A stretch of DNA of 64,000 nt from Actinomycetes bacterium (GTDB lineage: Bacteria > Actinomycetota > Actinomycetes > Mycobacteriales > Mycobacteriaceae): the NCBI GenBank assembly GCA_022601135.1, contig JAHZJB010000126.1, positions 88,232 through 152,231 of the forward strand, in the 5' to 3' direction. A program made the position numbers and the translations under genes. A model generated the notes under the pieces. The model was not told where the DNA came from, searched no databases, and saw nothing but the letters and a program-made list of their open reading frames with translations. Numbering within the stretch: the stretch's first letter is position 1; every line of letters starts with the position of its first letter. Positions 38,236-47,006 of this stretch are shown here, piece after piece.

Positions 38236-39618
38236 TCAGCATTCAATGAAATTGACCGGGACGTTGACGGCGAGCCCGCCGGCGGCGGTCTCCTTGTACT
38301 TGAAGCTCATATCTCTGCCGGTGGCTCTCATGGTTTCGATGACTTGGTCGAGGCTGACCCGGTGGATGCCGTCGCCCCGTAATGCCATACGAGCGGCGTT
38401 GATCGCCTTGCCGGCAGAGATGGCGTTGCGCTCGATGCACGGGATCTGGACCAGCCCGCCGATCGGGTCGCAGGTCAGGCCCAGGCTGTGCTCCATCGCG
38501 ATTTCGGCGGCGTTCTCGACCTGTTGCGGTGTTCCACCGAGGATCTCGACCAGCCCACCGGCGGCCATCGAGGCTGCCGACCCGACCTCGCCCTGACAAC
38601 CGACCTCGGCGCCGGAAATCGAGGCGCGCTCTTTGTACAGCGAACCGATGGCACCGGCGGTCAGCAGGAAACGAATGGTGGCGTCGTCCGGATCGCCGCG
38701 CCCCGCAGCGGTGTAGTGCAGCGCATAGTGAAGTACCGCGGGGACGATTCCCGCGGCCCCGTTGGTAGGTGCGGTGACAATGCGGCCGCCCGACGCATTC
38801 TCCTCGTTCACCGCCAGCGCGACCAGGTTCACCCAGTCCCCGGCATACGCGGGGTCCCGCTCGGGATCCTCCCTGGTCAGATTCTCGTACCAGGTTTGGG
38901 CGCGGCGGCGTACCCGCAGCCTGCCCGGGAGGTAGCCGCTACGAGTGATTCCGCGTTGCTCGCACGCGGCCATCACGTCGCGGATGTGCAGCAAGCGGGC
39001 GCGCACATCGTCTGCCGTACGCGTCTCGCATTCGTGTGCGAGCATCACCGCGCTGATCGGAAGCCGGTGCCGCGCAGTCAGCTCGAGAAGTTGGTGCGCG
39101 GACTCGAACGACCAGCCACCCGCCGCCGACGCGGTTTCCTCCACCGGATCCGACTCGGTGACGACGAAGCCGCCGCCCACCGAGAAATAGGTTTCGGAAT
39201 GCAGATCCGACCCGGCCTCCGACACCGCGGTCAAGGCCAACGCGTTTGGGTGAAACGGCAGGACGGTTCGCGGGTGCAGCTTCATATCGCCCTCGGCGAG
39301 GGGGACCTCGACCGTGCCTGCGAGTCGAATGATGCCCTCGGCGCGCATCTCGGCGAGGCGGCGGTCCTTTTCGTCGGTATCGATGGACTCGGGCCGAAAC
39401 CCCTCCAGTCCGAGCAGGATCGCCGGCATGGTCCCGTGACCGGCTCCGGTGGCCGCCAGCGACCCGTACACATCGACGCGGAGCGTGCCGACGTCCTCGA
39501 TCACACCGAGCTGCACCACTTCTGCGGCGAACCTTGCCGCGGCGCGCATCGGTCCGACGGTGTGGGAACTCGACGGCCCGATTCCGACGGAGAACAGATC
39601 GAACACACTGACGGTCAC
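38236..39618 (-). CDS. sdaA: L-serine ammonia-lyase (iron-sulfur type)
   Basis: Deaminates L-serine to pyruvate. 460 residues, single chain type: the N-terminal beta domain ([20 protein letters not shown]) and the C-terminal alpha domain with cluster cysteines in [35 protein letters not shown] and the C-terminal cysteine in VNFIEC. That last cysteine is known to insert into the 4Fe-4S cluster in this family. GTG 39618 is the start. It stands alone on the minus strand, divergent from the riboswitch-controlled transporter. Confidence 0.95.
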   Translation of the reverse strand: MTVSVFDLFSVGIGPSSSHTVGPMRAAARFAAEVVQLGVIEDVGTLRVDVYGSLAATGAGHGTMPAILLGLEGFRPESIDTDEKDRRLAEMRAEGIIRLAGTVEVPLAEGDMKLHPRTVLPFHPNALALTAVSEAGSDLHSETYFSVGGGFVVTESDPVEETASAAGGWSFESAHQLLELTARHRLPISAVMLAHECETRTADDVRARLLHIRDVMAACEQRGITRSGYLPGRLRVRRRAQTWYENLTREDPERDPAYAGDWVNLVALAVNEENASGGRIVTAPTNGAAGIVPAVLHYALHYTAAGRGDPDDATIRFLLTAGAIGSLYKERASISGAEVGCQGEVGSAASMAAGGLVEILGGTPQQVENAAEIAMEHSLGLTCDPIGGLVQIPCIERNAISAGKAINAARMALRGDGIHRVSLDQVIETMRATGRDMSFKYKETAAGGLAVNVPVNFIEC

Positions 39619-39854
39619 AGCTATCGGTCCGGTCGGCGAAGATACTTACCAGACGGAGCACGGTTCGTGCCGGCACCCGGCGGGGCCGGTTTGATGCAGG
39701 CGTTGTCCCCAGGCACCATCATTCTTTTCATGAAACACCCGACGTGGCCCGATTCAGGGGGTTTCATCTTCTATAAACGATCCTGTTTCGAGGTCGCCCT
39801 CGGCGTACCCAACGTCGGGCAGCCTTGAGCGGCTAGTCTGACCGTGAACACGTG
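39619..39854. other. Intergenic stretch between sdaA and the riboswitch
   Basis: 236 bases with no plausible gene; divergent promoters for sdaA and the pnuT operon should be here. AT-rich patches (CATTCTTTTCATGAAA, TTCTATAAACGATC) around 39718-39785 are the best promoter candidates. No clear operator was seen. Confidence 0.4.
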
Positions 39855-39946
39855 ACCGCCGCGGGAGTCTGGGCAACCGGTCTGAGAAGGTGCCATAAAG
39901 CGTCACCGACCGCATGACCGTCCGGGTAATGCCGGGCAGGGAGCGA
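39855..39946 (+). promoter_or_regulatory. TPP (thiamine pyrophosphate) riboswitch
   Basis: The two conserved THI-box pieces are present in order: GCGGGAG ... GGTCTGAGA (CTGAGA at 39882-39887) and ATGACCGTCCGGGTAATGCC ... AGGGAG (GGGTAATGCC at 39924-39933, AGGGAG at 39938-39943). These bind the pyrimidine and pyrophosphate ends of TPP. The AGGGAG closing strand is also the ribosome site for the ATG at 39953, so control is probably by hiding that site when TPP is plentiful. Confidence 0.88.
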
Positions 39947-39952
39947 CCATCG

Positions 39953-40561
39953 ATGAGCGTGCTGTTCACGCTATGGGGTTACGGCGTCACCGTCATTGAG
40001 AGCCTCTCGGTGATCGCCGCCGTCCTCGGAGTCAGCCTGAGCATCGTCGGGACCAGGTGGGCCTGGCCGTTCTACTTCGTGTCCAGCCTGCTCTACGGCT
40101 GGCTGTTCATTCAGGTCAACCTGTTCGCCTCTGCAAGCATGCAGCTGATCTTCGTGGCGGCGGCGATCTGGGGCTGGTTCTCCTGGGGCCGCGAGGGGGT
40201 CAGGACGCCAGGACGGCTCACCGCGGTGCAGCGCGGGGTCGGCGCCATCGGGTGCCTGGTGCTGTGGTCACTGGTGGCGCCGCTGCTGAATGCCGTGGGC
40301 GGGGCGGCCAGCTTTGGGGATGCCTTCATGGTGGTCGGATCGCTGGCCGCTCAGATCTTGATGGTGGGCCAGAAGATCGAGACCTGGCCGGTGTGGATCG
40401 CGGTGAACACCGTCGGTGCGGTGCTCTACGCCACCCAGGCCTTGTACTTCACCTCGCTGTTCTACGGGGTTCTGATCCTGATGGCGGTCACCGGTTGGCG
40501 AGCCTGGCGCTCACGAGTGACGGGCCACGACGTAGCGTCGCCAGCGCCTGTCCATGGCTGA
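39953..40561 (+). CDS. pnuT: PnuC-family vitamin transporter, probably thiamine (PnuT)
   Basis: 202 residues, seven TM helices, with the PnuC signature around AAIWGWFSWGREG and the C-terminal NTVGAVLYATQALYFTSLFYG. PnuC proteins carry nicotinamide riboside by facilitated diffusion. Here a TPP riboswitch directly controls the gene, which points to thiamine as cargo, the case named PnuT in other bacteria. ATG 39953 lies 10 bases after AGGGAG; earlier in-frame starts fall inside the riboswitch. The stop overlaps the kinase gene by eight bases, so transport and trapping by phosphorylation are probably coupled. Confidence 0.85.
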   Translation: MSVLFTLWGYGVTVIESLSVIAAVLGVSLSIVGTRWAWPFYFVSSLLYGWLFIQVNLFASASMQLIFVAAAIWGWFSWGREGVRTPGRLTAVQRGVGAIGCLVLWSLVAPLLNAVGGAASFGDAFMVVGSLAAQILMVGQKIETWPVWIAVNTVGAVLYATQALYFTSLFYGVLILMAVTGWRAWRSRVTGHDVASPAPVHG

Positions 40562-41114
40562 GACCGCGCGCGCCGGCCTGATCTCGGTTGTGGGCGGGGA
40601 ATCGACCGGTAAGTCCACGTTGGCCGCTGCGCTTGGGCAGCGGCTTGGGGGCATTGTCGTTTCCGAGGTGCTACGTGCCTGGGTTGACCAGCACCAGGGG
40701 CGGGTCCCCCAGCCCCATGAGCAGGCGGAGGTCATGAGTGCACATCGCGAATCGGAGGTCGCTGCGCTGCGCCGGGCGGACTGCACCGCGTCGCGTTGGG
40801 TCATATCCGACAGCGGTCCACTCATGACGGCGGTGTACAGCCTGCAGTACTACAACGATTCCTCCCTGCTGCCCACGGCTCTGGAATGGACGGCACACAG
40901 CGACGCGGTCGTTTGGTGTCAGGACGACTTCCCCTGGCAGCCAGACCCGCAGCGGGACGGGTCCCAAGCCCGCACCACCACCCAGCGAATCCTCTCGGCG
41001 ATCTTCGCTGAACACCCGGCGTTACCAGTCAGGGTCGTTCACGGCTCACTCGAGGAGCGCATCGCGGCCGTTGAGACATCGGTGGAGCGGGCTATCGAGG
41101 GTGAACCTCGCTAA
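40554..41114 (+). CDS. NadR-like P-loop kinase, candidate thiamine kinase
   Basis: 186 residues with Walker A GGESTGKSTL, an aspartate in VISDSGPLMTAVYSLQYYND and a lid-like region rich in Arg/Gln (RDGSQARTTTQRIL). This matches the ribosylnicotinamide-kinase half of NadR. It overlaps the PnuT-like gene by eight bases and lies under the TPP riboswitch. By analogy with PnuC-NadR, where the kinase traps the imported vitamin, I infer it phosphorylates thiamine. That is not shown by the sequence; nicotinamide riboside kinase activity is the alternative. Confidence 0.72.
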   Translation: MAETARAGLISVVGGESTGKSTLAAALGQRLGGIVVSEVLRAWVDQHQGRVPQPHEQAEVMSAHRESEVAALRRADCTASRWVISDSGPLMTAVYSLQYYNDSSLLPTALEWTAHSDAVVWCQDDFPWQPDPQRDGSQARTTTQRILSAIFAEHPALPVRVVHGSLEERIAAVETSVERAIEGEPR

Positions 41115-41196
41115 GCGTCGGCGAACCCACAGTTGTCGGATGCGGCCGAACCTGCACTGCCCACCCGCCGGACGTTGTCGGCGGTGACCGCCCGGA

Positions 41197-42678
41197 TCAC
41201 CGCAGCGGCCGCAGCACGGTTGGCATGCCGTCGATCGGCACAGGCATACCGGCATAGTCGTAGCGCGGCCGGTAGCCCGGGTGCGGCAGCTCCAAGCGAT
41301 AGCGACGCAGTAGCCGGTGCATCACGGTCTTGATCTCCAGCTGGCCGAACACCATGCCGATGCACTTGTGGGCACCACCCCCGAAGGGGGCGAACGCATA
41401 GCGATGCCTCTTGTGTTCGGACCGCGGCTCGGCGAACCGGTCCGGGTCGAACTCTTCGGGGTTGGTCCACAGTTCCGGCAAGCGGTGATTCAGCCCGGGC
41501 CAGATGTTGACGTTGGTTCCAGCCGGAATGAAGTAGCCCAACAGCTCGGTGTCACGGACAGTGCGGCGAATGTTGAACGGCAGCGGAGTCACCATCCGCA
41601 GTGATTCGTTGATCACCAGGTCGAGAGCTTCAAGCTTATCCAGCGCCTCGATGTCCAGGGGCCCGTCGCCCAGTCGGGCTGATTCGTCACGGCAGCGTTC
41701 CTGCCACTCCGGGTTGGCGGCCAGGTGGTGGGACATCGTGGTCAAGGTCGAGGTCGAGGTGTCATGAGCAGCCATCATCAGGAAAATCATGTGGTTGACG
41801 ATGTCCTCATCGGTGAAGCTGTTGCCGTCGTCGTCGGTGGTATGGCATAGCACGGTCAGCATGTCGGTACCCTCGGCGCCGCGACGCTCTTTCACCCGCT
41901 CCGCGAAATAGGCCTCCAACAGCTTGCGGGCCTGCTGGCCGCGCCACCACTTGAAGGGCGGAACTCCTTTGCGGATGATTGCGCCGCCGGCCCGCGTGGT
42001 CGTGGTGAACGCGCGGTTGACGGAGGTAACCAGATCGTGGTCGGTTCCCGGGTCGTGACCCATGAAGACCAGAGACGCTATGTCCAGCGTCAATTCCTTG
42101 GCCGCTGGGTGGAACAGGAAACGCGGATCGTCGGTCGCCCAGTCGTTGGCGACCACCTGCGAGGCCACCCGATCGATGTGCTCGACGTAGCCGGATAGTC
42201 GGGTGCGGGTGAACGCCTCTTGCATGATCCGGCGGTGGTGCATGTGCTCGTCGAAATCGAGCAGCATCAGGCCGCGGTTGAAGAACGAACGGATCAGCGG
42301 GTGCCAACCCTTCTGGGAGAAGTCCTTTTTCTTGTTGGAGAAGACGACCTGGGTCGCGTCGGGTCCCAGCGCGATGACGGCGGGCACCGCCGGTGTGTAG
42401 GCGTAGTGGATCGGACCGTACTGCCGATAAACCTGCATCAGATAGTCGGGCCCGCCGCGAAAAGTTTCGACCATGTGGCCGATCACCGGCAGGCCGGAGT
42501 CGCCCATGACGGTCTTGAGCCCACTGCCCGCAGGCGGTTCGGCCAGTGCGAACTGCGGCCATTCCCGATGCCGCAGAAGGTCTTCGAGAACACCCATCCC
42601 GGGGATGGTGTTCATCGTTGGAGTCAGCCGACGGCGTGCCTGCTCTATCAAGTAGTGCGAAGTGCTGATCGTGGCCAT
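41197..42678 (-). CDS. cyp136: Cytochrome P450, CYP136 type
   Basis: 493 residues, the length of M. tuberculosis CYP136 (Rv3059, 492 by recollection), with near-identical blocks such as GTDMLTVLCHTTDDDGN and NHMIFLMMAAHDTSTST. Motifs are intact: I-helix AAHDTST, ExxR in NESLRM, heme loop FGGGAHKCIGM with Cys ~439. ATG 42678 (MATISTSHYL) has a GAGGAG site; the longer frame adds unrelated residues. Substrate unknown. A 14-base palindrome lies 65-78 bases upstream. Confidence 0.92.
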   Translation of the reverse strand: MATISTSHYLIEQARRRLTPTMNTIPGMGVLEDLLRHREWPQFALAEPPAGSGLKTVMGDSGLPVIGHMVETFRGGPDYLMQVYRQYGPIHYAYTPAVPAVIALGPDATQVVFSNKKKDFSQKGWHPLIRSFFNRGLMLLDFDEHMHHRRIMQEAFTRTRLSGYVEHIDRVASQVVANDWATDDPRFLFHPAAKELTLDIASLVFMGHDPGTDHDLVTSVNRAFTTTTRAGGAIIRKGVPPFKWWRGQQARKLLEAYFAERVKERRGAEGTDMLTVLCHTTDDDGNSFTDEDIVNHMIFLMMAAHDTSTSTLTTMSHHLAANPEWQERCRDESARLGDGPLDIEALDKLEALDLVINESLRMVTPLPFNIRRTVRDTELLGYFIPAGTNVNIWPGLNHRLPELWTNPEEFDPDRFAEPRSEHKRHRYAFAPFGGGAHKCIGMVFGQLEIKTVMHRLLRRYRLELPHPGYRPRYDYAGMPVPIDGMPTVLRPLR

Positions 42679-43016
42679 AGACGCTCCTCGGCAACGCGGC
42701 ATGTGACCGATATCACAGGTAGCAACATCATCACCGGCAACGTTGACACATGTCAAGTTTCATTCCTGCAAAGACTGGCGCTTTCGACCGGGACTATCCG
42801 GTAGGCCCAACTGGCCTATCCCGCAACGGTGCTGCACAAGAGCCGCCGCGTCGTCTGGGTATCCGAGCCGATCTGCAACCAGCGATTGCAGCTTTCAGCC
42901 TTGAGTGACCGATTGTCCCGGATCCGCTTCTTGGGCGTCGCACTTCCTCGACGGGCTATCGACGACTCCGAAACCGTATGCGTGCCCGAGCTTCTGACGG
43001 AAGTTCACGGACGGAT
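42679..43016. other. 338-base gap between cyp136 and the M20 gene
   Basis: It holds the cyp136 promoter and its palindrome (42743-42756). A plus-strand frame from 42829 runs into the M20 gene in antisense; it has no ribosome site or recognizable sequence and is not taken as a gene. Nothing else is seen. Confidence 0.5.
42743..42756. promoter_or_regulatory. TTGACA-CA-TGTCAA operator candidate
   Basis: A perfect palindrome (6+2+6) upstream of cyp136, of the size and symmetry bound by TetR-type dimers. TTGACA also resembles a -35 box, so the site may overlap the promoter. Confidence 0.5.
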
Positions 43017-44297
43017 TCAATCCTCTGGAGGTGACCCCATAAGTTTGAGCAACGCCGCCGCTCCAATCTTGACCCCGAGCGGGATGGCATCCAGGTCGAC
43101 CTGGTAGTCGGGGTTGTGATTCGAATAGGGCACCTGCATACCTTGCTCCTGAGCCCGCTGAAAGTGCTCCGGTTTTGCGGTGCCGACATACACGAAGAGA
43201 TAACGACTCTTCTCGTTGTCGAGGACGAGGTGGTGAAAATCCTCCGAACCCATCAACTTCGGGATCTCAACAAGAACAGCATGTTCACCGAGAACTCCTT
43301 TGAGCGCAGGGGCGATCGATGCAGCCAGCTCTGAGTCGTTCGACAGGACCGACGAGCCACCTTTCACTGTGGTCGTGGGGAAGCTGGATTCGGGCAATCC
43401 GAACGCCGCGGCGATGGACCGGTTGATGCGGTCGATCGCGGTAAGCATCAGCTCCCGGTCCTTGGGGTCGTACCACCGAAGGTTGATTTTCACCAATGCG
43501 GAATCCGGAATCACGTTGTTGTCATTGCCCGCTTGCACGGAACCCACTGTCAACACCGCCGCGTGGAGCGGATCCACACCCCGACTGACAATGAACTGAT
43601 ACTGAACGACCGCTGAGCACGCCATCAGAACCGGATCTTTGGCGAGATGTGGCGAGGATCCGTGGCCACCGATGCCGTGGAAAGTGACATCGAGTTGGTC
43701 GGTGCCGGCATTGGTGGGCCCGGCGTTGCATGTTGCCAGTCCCGTCGGGAGTGGCATGGTGTGCAGACCGATGAGGCAGTCCGGTTCTGGCACGCCGCTC
43801 TCATAAAGACCGTCACGCACCATCGCCTTCGCCCCCGAAATCAGCTCTTCGGCTGGTTGCCCGACAAGGATGAGCGTGCCGCGCCAATCGGACATATTCT
43901 CCGCCATCACCTTGGCAATGCCGATGAGCCAAGTTGTATGCGCATCGTGCCCACACACGTGGGCTACCGGCACTTCTTCTTCGTGTCCATCGGCTGTCGT
44001 GCGCCTGACGGTCTTCGTGCTCGCATAGGGCAGCCCGGTCGTTTCCCTAACCGCGTTGGCGTCCATATCAGCCCGGTACATGACAATCGGGCCGGCGCCG
44101 TTCTCAAGGACCCCCACCACGCCGGTCCTGCCGATACCGGTCTTGACGTCGTAACCGAGCCTTGCAAGTTCCTTCTCGACGATCGCCGCTGTTCGGATTT
44201 CCATGAACCCCAATTCCGGGTTCTGATGAATGTCCTTGAAAATATCCACCAACCGCTCGGCGTCGGCATCGATAGCGCCCTGCAGTCGTGCGCTCAT
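43017..44297 (-). CDS. M20-family amidohydrolase (hippurate hydrolase/IAA-amino acid hydrolase type)
   Basis: 426 residues. Metal and catalytic motifs of the M20D branch are present: VCGHDAHTTWLIG, GQPAEELISGAKAM (catalytic Glu), IGLHTMPLP, and GSEDFHHLV; the GGHGSSPH dimerization-domain motif is also present. Such enzymes split N-acyl amino acids. I choose ATG 44297 (MSARLQGAIDADAERLV) with AGGGAG before it; ATG 44321 or 44330 are possible. The sequence reads a little less GC-rich than its neighbours. It ends ~320 bases from the tRNA-Gly integration site. Confidence 0.9.
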   Translation of the reverse strand: MSARLQGAIDADAERLVDIFKDIHQNPELGFMEIRTAAIVEKELARLGYDVKTGIGRTGVVGVLENGAGPIVMYRADMDANAVRETTGLPYASTKTVRRTTADGHEEEVPVAHVCGHDAHTTWLIGIAKVMAENMSDWRGTLILVGQPAEELISGAKAMVRDGLYESGVPEPDCLIGLHTMPLPTGLATCNAGPTNAGTDQLDVTFHGIGGHGSSPHLAKDPVLMACSAVVQYQFIVSRGVDPLHAAVLTVGSVQAGNDNNVIPDSALVKINLRWYDPKDRELMLTAIDRINRSIAAAFGLPESSFPTTTVKGGSSVLSNDSELAASIAPALKGVLGEHAVLVEIPKLMGSEDFHHLVLDNEKSRYLFVYVGTAKPEHFQRAQEQGMQVPYSNHNPDYQVDLDAIPLGVKIGAAALLKLMGSPPED

Positions 44298-44615
44298 CTC
44301 AACTCCCTGGTAGTCGGACATCGGATTCATGTTCGCAGTCCCAGTCCCGCACCGTGGCACTTCGCGTCCCCGAGTAACGGCCCGCACACATGCCAGGCCA
44401 CATCTCACCGCGGTTTCTCGGCCAGCCTGTTCGGCCGTTGCGGCGTCGATAGCGGGCCTGCCGACCGGAATCTCGGTACCGGGTCCGGAAGGCAGCAACG
44501 CACGATTGCAGCCGTCTGTGGCCGGACCGCGGGCAGACGGCGCACTTCGATGGCCACCGCGCCTATGAGACCTAGCCATACCCGCCGGGTGTTAGCCTCT
44601 ATGGCACCCAAAAGT
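44298..44615. other. 318-base gap before tRNA-Gly
   Basis: No convincing gene on either strand; the frames here are short and lack ribosome sites. It should hold the tRNA-Gly promoter (plus) and the M20 gene promoter (minus). No repeats were seen. Confidence 0.4.
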
Positions 44616-44689
44616 GCCGATGTAGTTCAATGGCAGAACATCAGCTTCCCAAGCTGAATACGCGGGTTCGATTCCCGTCATCGGCTCCA
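44616..44689 (+). tRNA. tRNA-Gly (CCC)
   Basis: Cloverleaf is complete: acceptor GCCGATG pairs with CATCGGC, D arm TAGTTCAATGGCAGAAC, anticodon stem TCAGC/GCTGA with loop TTCCCAA (anticodon CCC), T arm GCGGGTTCGATTCCCGT, then T and encoded CCA. It stays intact because the integrated element supplies the 3' half from position 44644 on. It reads GGG codons. Confidence 0.96.
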
Positions 44690-44690
44690 C
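44644..44690 (+). repeat. attL (47-bp core)
   Basis: Starts in the anticodon stem of tRNA-Gly and runs through CCA plus one base. It is identical to attR at 54883-54929. Integration in a tRNA 3' half with restoration of the tRNA is typical of tyrosine integrases. Confidence 0.95.
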
Positions 44691-44737
44691 TGTGACCAGC
44701 GCGAACGCTGTTCGATCTGTTCGATTCCGGGCACCGC

Positions 44738-44756
44738 TGTCACGGCGATGTCACAA
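44738..44756 (+). promoter_or_regulatory. Candidate arm-type integrase site, left
   Basis: TGTCAC-N5-TGTCACAA, 48 bases inside attL. A copy with the same spacing and orientation lies near attR (54760). In the excised circle the two flank the core, as arm-type sites do for lambda-type integrases. Confidence 0.6.
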
Positions 44757-45924
44757 CCCGATTGAAAGTGTCCCCCGCAGCCTTCAATGCGTCGGGTTGA
44801 GAGTGGGTGTACAGCTTCATAGTGAAGCTGGCGTCCGAGTGCCCGATCCACGCGGCGATGACTGCCGGGGCGACGCCATCAAGCGCCAGTTGGGTCGCTG
44901 CAGTGTGCCGAGCGCCGTGCAGTTTCAGGTGACGTAACCCGGCCCGCTTCACCGCGACCGCCCAATGCCGATAGACCACCGGCGGCGCGTACGGCTGGCC
45001 CGCCTCGTTGGCGACGACGTAGTCGAACGGCCCGCCGTCCGCGCCAAGTCGCAGCTTCTCTGCGGACTGCCTACGGCGTGCCGCGCGGAGCACGTCGGCG
45101 ATCCGATCCGGTAGCGGCAGCACCCGCCGCGACGCCATCGACTTCGGGTCATTCTCAACGACTCGACCCCCGGCCGAAACGCGGTTGTTCGCAATGGTGA
45201 TCGTCTTCGCCTGGAAGTCAACGTCACGCCAGCGAAGGCCGGCGATCTCGCCTCGCCTCAATCCGACGAGCGCCAGCTCGTAGGCGTGGGCCAACCTGTC
45301 GCGCGCGAAGCTGGCACGCAGCTGGTCGACCTCGGCGACGCTGTAGGTGTCAACATCCTTATGCGCGCTCGGCACGGACTTGACCAGGTCGGCCGGATTC
45401 CTCGCCAGTAGCCCTTGGCGCACCGCGTCCGCGAACAGTCCAGTGATCGCCTGCAAGCACTTGTTGACGCTGGCTGGTGACCACGGCTTGCGCGTGCGAC
45501 CTTTGGCGGTCTTGGTGCCGCCCTTGGCTAGATCATGAATCAACGCATCGACGTCGGCCTTGGTGATCCTCTGCGCCGGAACATCGCCGAATCGGTCCTT
45601 CATCGGCCCGAGGTCGTAGGTGAGCTTGTCGAGTGCGGTGTCGCGCAGGTCATGGCGACCCGTCAGGTAGTTGTCGATCAACTCGCCGACAGTCAGAGTG
45701 TGCCTCGGTACGAACACGTCCTTATCGGCCGCGTCGCTGATCTCGTTGAGCGCACGGCGCGCTTCTTTCTCTGTCGAGTAGCGACGGCGTACCTGGCGAC
45801 GTTTCCCAGTCTGTGGATCAAGGCCCGCTTCGCACGTAAGTTGGTATCGCACAACGGCTTTGCCGGTCTTCCGGTCCAGTACGTCAATCTTTTTGATCTG
45901 CGGCGGTAGTTGTTGTCTCGTCAC
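44740..45924 (-). CDS. int: Tyrosine recombinase (integrase)
   Basis: 394 residues. An N-terminal arm-binding domain (~1-60) and a SAM-like core-binding domain (~80-180) precede the catalytic domain with Arg in ALVGLRRGEIAGLRW (~224), H-x-x-R in HLKLHGARHTAATQL, His in AAWIGHSDASF and the nucleophile Tyr in MKLYTHSQP. All residues are intact. I start it at GTG 45924, which overlaps the repressor stop by four bases. It lies 50 bases from attL and should drive integration into tRNA-Gly. Confidence 0.96.
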   Translation of the reverse strand: MTRQQLPPQIKKIDVLDRKTGKAVVRYQLTCEAGLDPQTGKRRQVRRRYSTEKEARRALNEISDAADKDVFVPRHTLTVGELIDNYLTGRHDLRDTALDKLTYDLGPMKDRFGDVPAQRITKADVDALIHDLAKGGTKTAKGRTRKPWSPASVNKCLQAITGLFADAVRQGLLARNPADLVKSVPSAHKDVDTYSVAEVDQLRASFARDRLAHAYELALVGLRRGEIAGLRWRDVDFQAKTITIANNRVSAGGRVVENDPKSMASRRVLPLPDRIADVLRAARRRQSAEKLRLGADGGPFDYVVANEAGQPYAPPVVYRHWAVAVKRAGLRHLKLHGARHTAATQLALDGVAPAVIAAWIGHSDASFTMKLYTHSQPDALKAAGDTFNRVVTSP

Positions 45925-46676
45925 TTTTCCACCCCTCGTGATCGTAGGTATTGCCGCGAACGCTCTTGGCGTTCCTCCCAGGCTCCCCAAAGCCGGTCCT
46001 GGTCGTTCTTCATGCTGTGTCGCACGCGCGCGATTAACGTCTCGTCGTGTTGCATCAGGCGGCGTGTCTGTTCTGCCTCGGCTTCCGAAATGCCATCGCG
46101 CGCAACCTGGCTACGTTGTGCGGCGACTCGCTTCTCTGTCTCCAACGCCAGCGCATCCGATTGGACAATCGACGCGCCGAGCTTCTGCCGCACTTCTTCA
46201 TCTTCGATACGCCCGCCGCCCGAGTGCCACATCGACGGCAGATGGCCCGAGAACCACAGCACCGCGTCGCGGCTGTTCTCGCGTTGCCCCGGCAGCGTCT
46301 CGACCTCGGCGGGAAACGACACTGAGAATGCCGGTTCACCGCCGCTATCGCTCCCGGTCTTGAAATCGTGAGCAGTGGGGATGTCGACCCTGGCGTCGTA
46401 TCCCTCGGGGAATCCCGGATATAGCAGGAGAACGGGCGGCATCTCCAACGCCTTCGCCAAGACGATCAACTCCGCAACGTCGACTTTGCCGGCCCGCTTG
46501 TTGCCTTCGATCTTTGAAATCGCGACGCGCGTAATGGGATAGCCGAGGTCGGCGGTCCGTTGGGCCAGTTGTTGCGCAGTCAAGCCCAGCGCGTTGCGCC
46601 GTGTCTGCACGGCCTGGCCAAGTCTCGCCGCGAGGTCGAGTTCCCACGCTTTCACGACAGGGTCAATGTTCGGCAT
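45921..46676 (-). CDS. XRE-family repressor of the element
   Basis: 251 residues from ATG 46676 (MPNIDPVVKAWELDL); the open frame runs further upstream but across the divergent control region. The N-terminus has an HTH_3 domain: ARLGQAVQTRRNALGLTAQQ, then PITRVAISKIEGNKRAGKVD. The rest is acidic and helical with no protease motif, so it is unlikely to be a LexA-like self-cleaving repressor; induction by a helper protein is possible. It is coupled to int and divergent from the early operon, which places it as the lysogeny or satellite switch. Confidence 0.85.
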   Translation of the reverse strand: MPNIDPVVKAWELDLAARLGQAVQTRRNALGLTAQQLAQRTADLGYPITRVAISKIEGNKRAGKVDVAELIVLAKALEMPPVLLLYPGFPEGYDARVDIPTAHDFKTGSDSGGEPAFSVSFPAEVETLPGQRENSRDAVLWFSGHLPSMWHSGGGRIEDEEVRQKLGASIVQSDALALETEKRVAAQRSQVARDGISEAEAEQTRRLMQHDETLIARVRHSMKNDQDRLWGAWEERQERSRQYLRSRGVEK

Positions 46677-46796
46677 TGCGACATACTCCCACAGATTCAC
46701 TGGCGTCTCGGAACGTCCGTGTATGCTTCCGCCATAGCTCCATAACGCACACGATAGCTCAATCTGTGTCGCATTCCAGAACAAGGGAGACAGGCA
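46677..46796. promoter_or_regulatory. Divergent control region of the element
   Basis: 120 bases between the repressor and HTH gene. ATAGCTC is repeated at 46734-46740 and 46754-46760, 20 bases apart (two helical turns). CACA and TGTG arms also flank the second copy. These are candidate operators for the XRE repressor or the HTH protein. GGGAG at 46785-46789 is the ribosome site for 46797. Confidence 0.55.
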
Positions 46797-47006
46797 ATGG
46801 CGGAGGAAGCACCCGAGCGCGTGGCCAGACTGCACAACATCGAATCGGTCATGGACCGCCTCGGCGTCGGCAGATCGACGGTATTCGCGCTCATGGCCAG
46901 CGGGCAGCTGCGCAGCTGCAAAGTCGGGCGGCGTCGCCTGATACCCGAGTCCGCAATCAGCGACTTCATCAACAGCCTGGAATCGACCGGCGGGGATGCA
47001 GCTTGA
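46797..47006 (+). CDS. Excisionase-like HTH protein
   Basis: 69 residues with a winged-helix HTH of the MerR/excisionase kind: LHNIESVMDRLGVGRSTVFA, then SGQLRSCKVGRRRLIPESAI. Such proteins act as recombination directionality factors or as transcription activators (AlpA-like in PICIs). ATG 46797 has GGGAG upstream. It opens the plus-strand operon and its stop overlaps the next start (TTGA). Confidence 0.85.
   Translation: MAEEAPERVARLHNIESVMDRLGVGRSTVFALMASGQLRSCKVGRRRLIPESAISDFINSLESTGGDAA

Noticed and set aside
42829..43107. 92-residue plus-strand frame between cyp136 and the M20 gene
   Set aside because: No ribosome site or recognizable domain, and its second half is antisense to the M20 gene.
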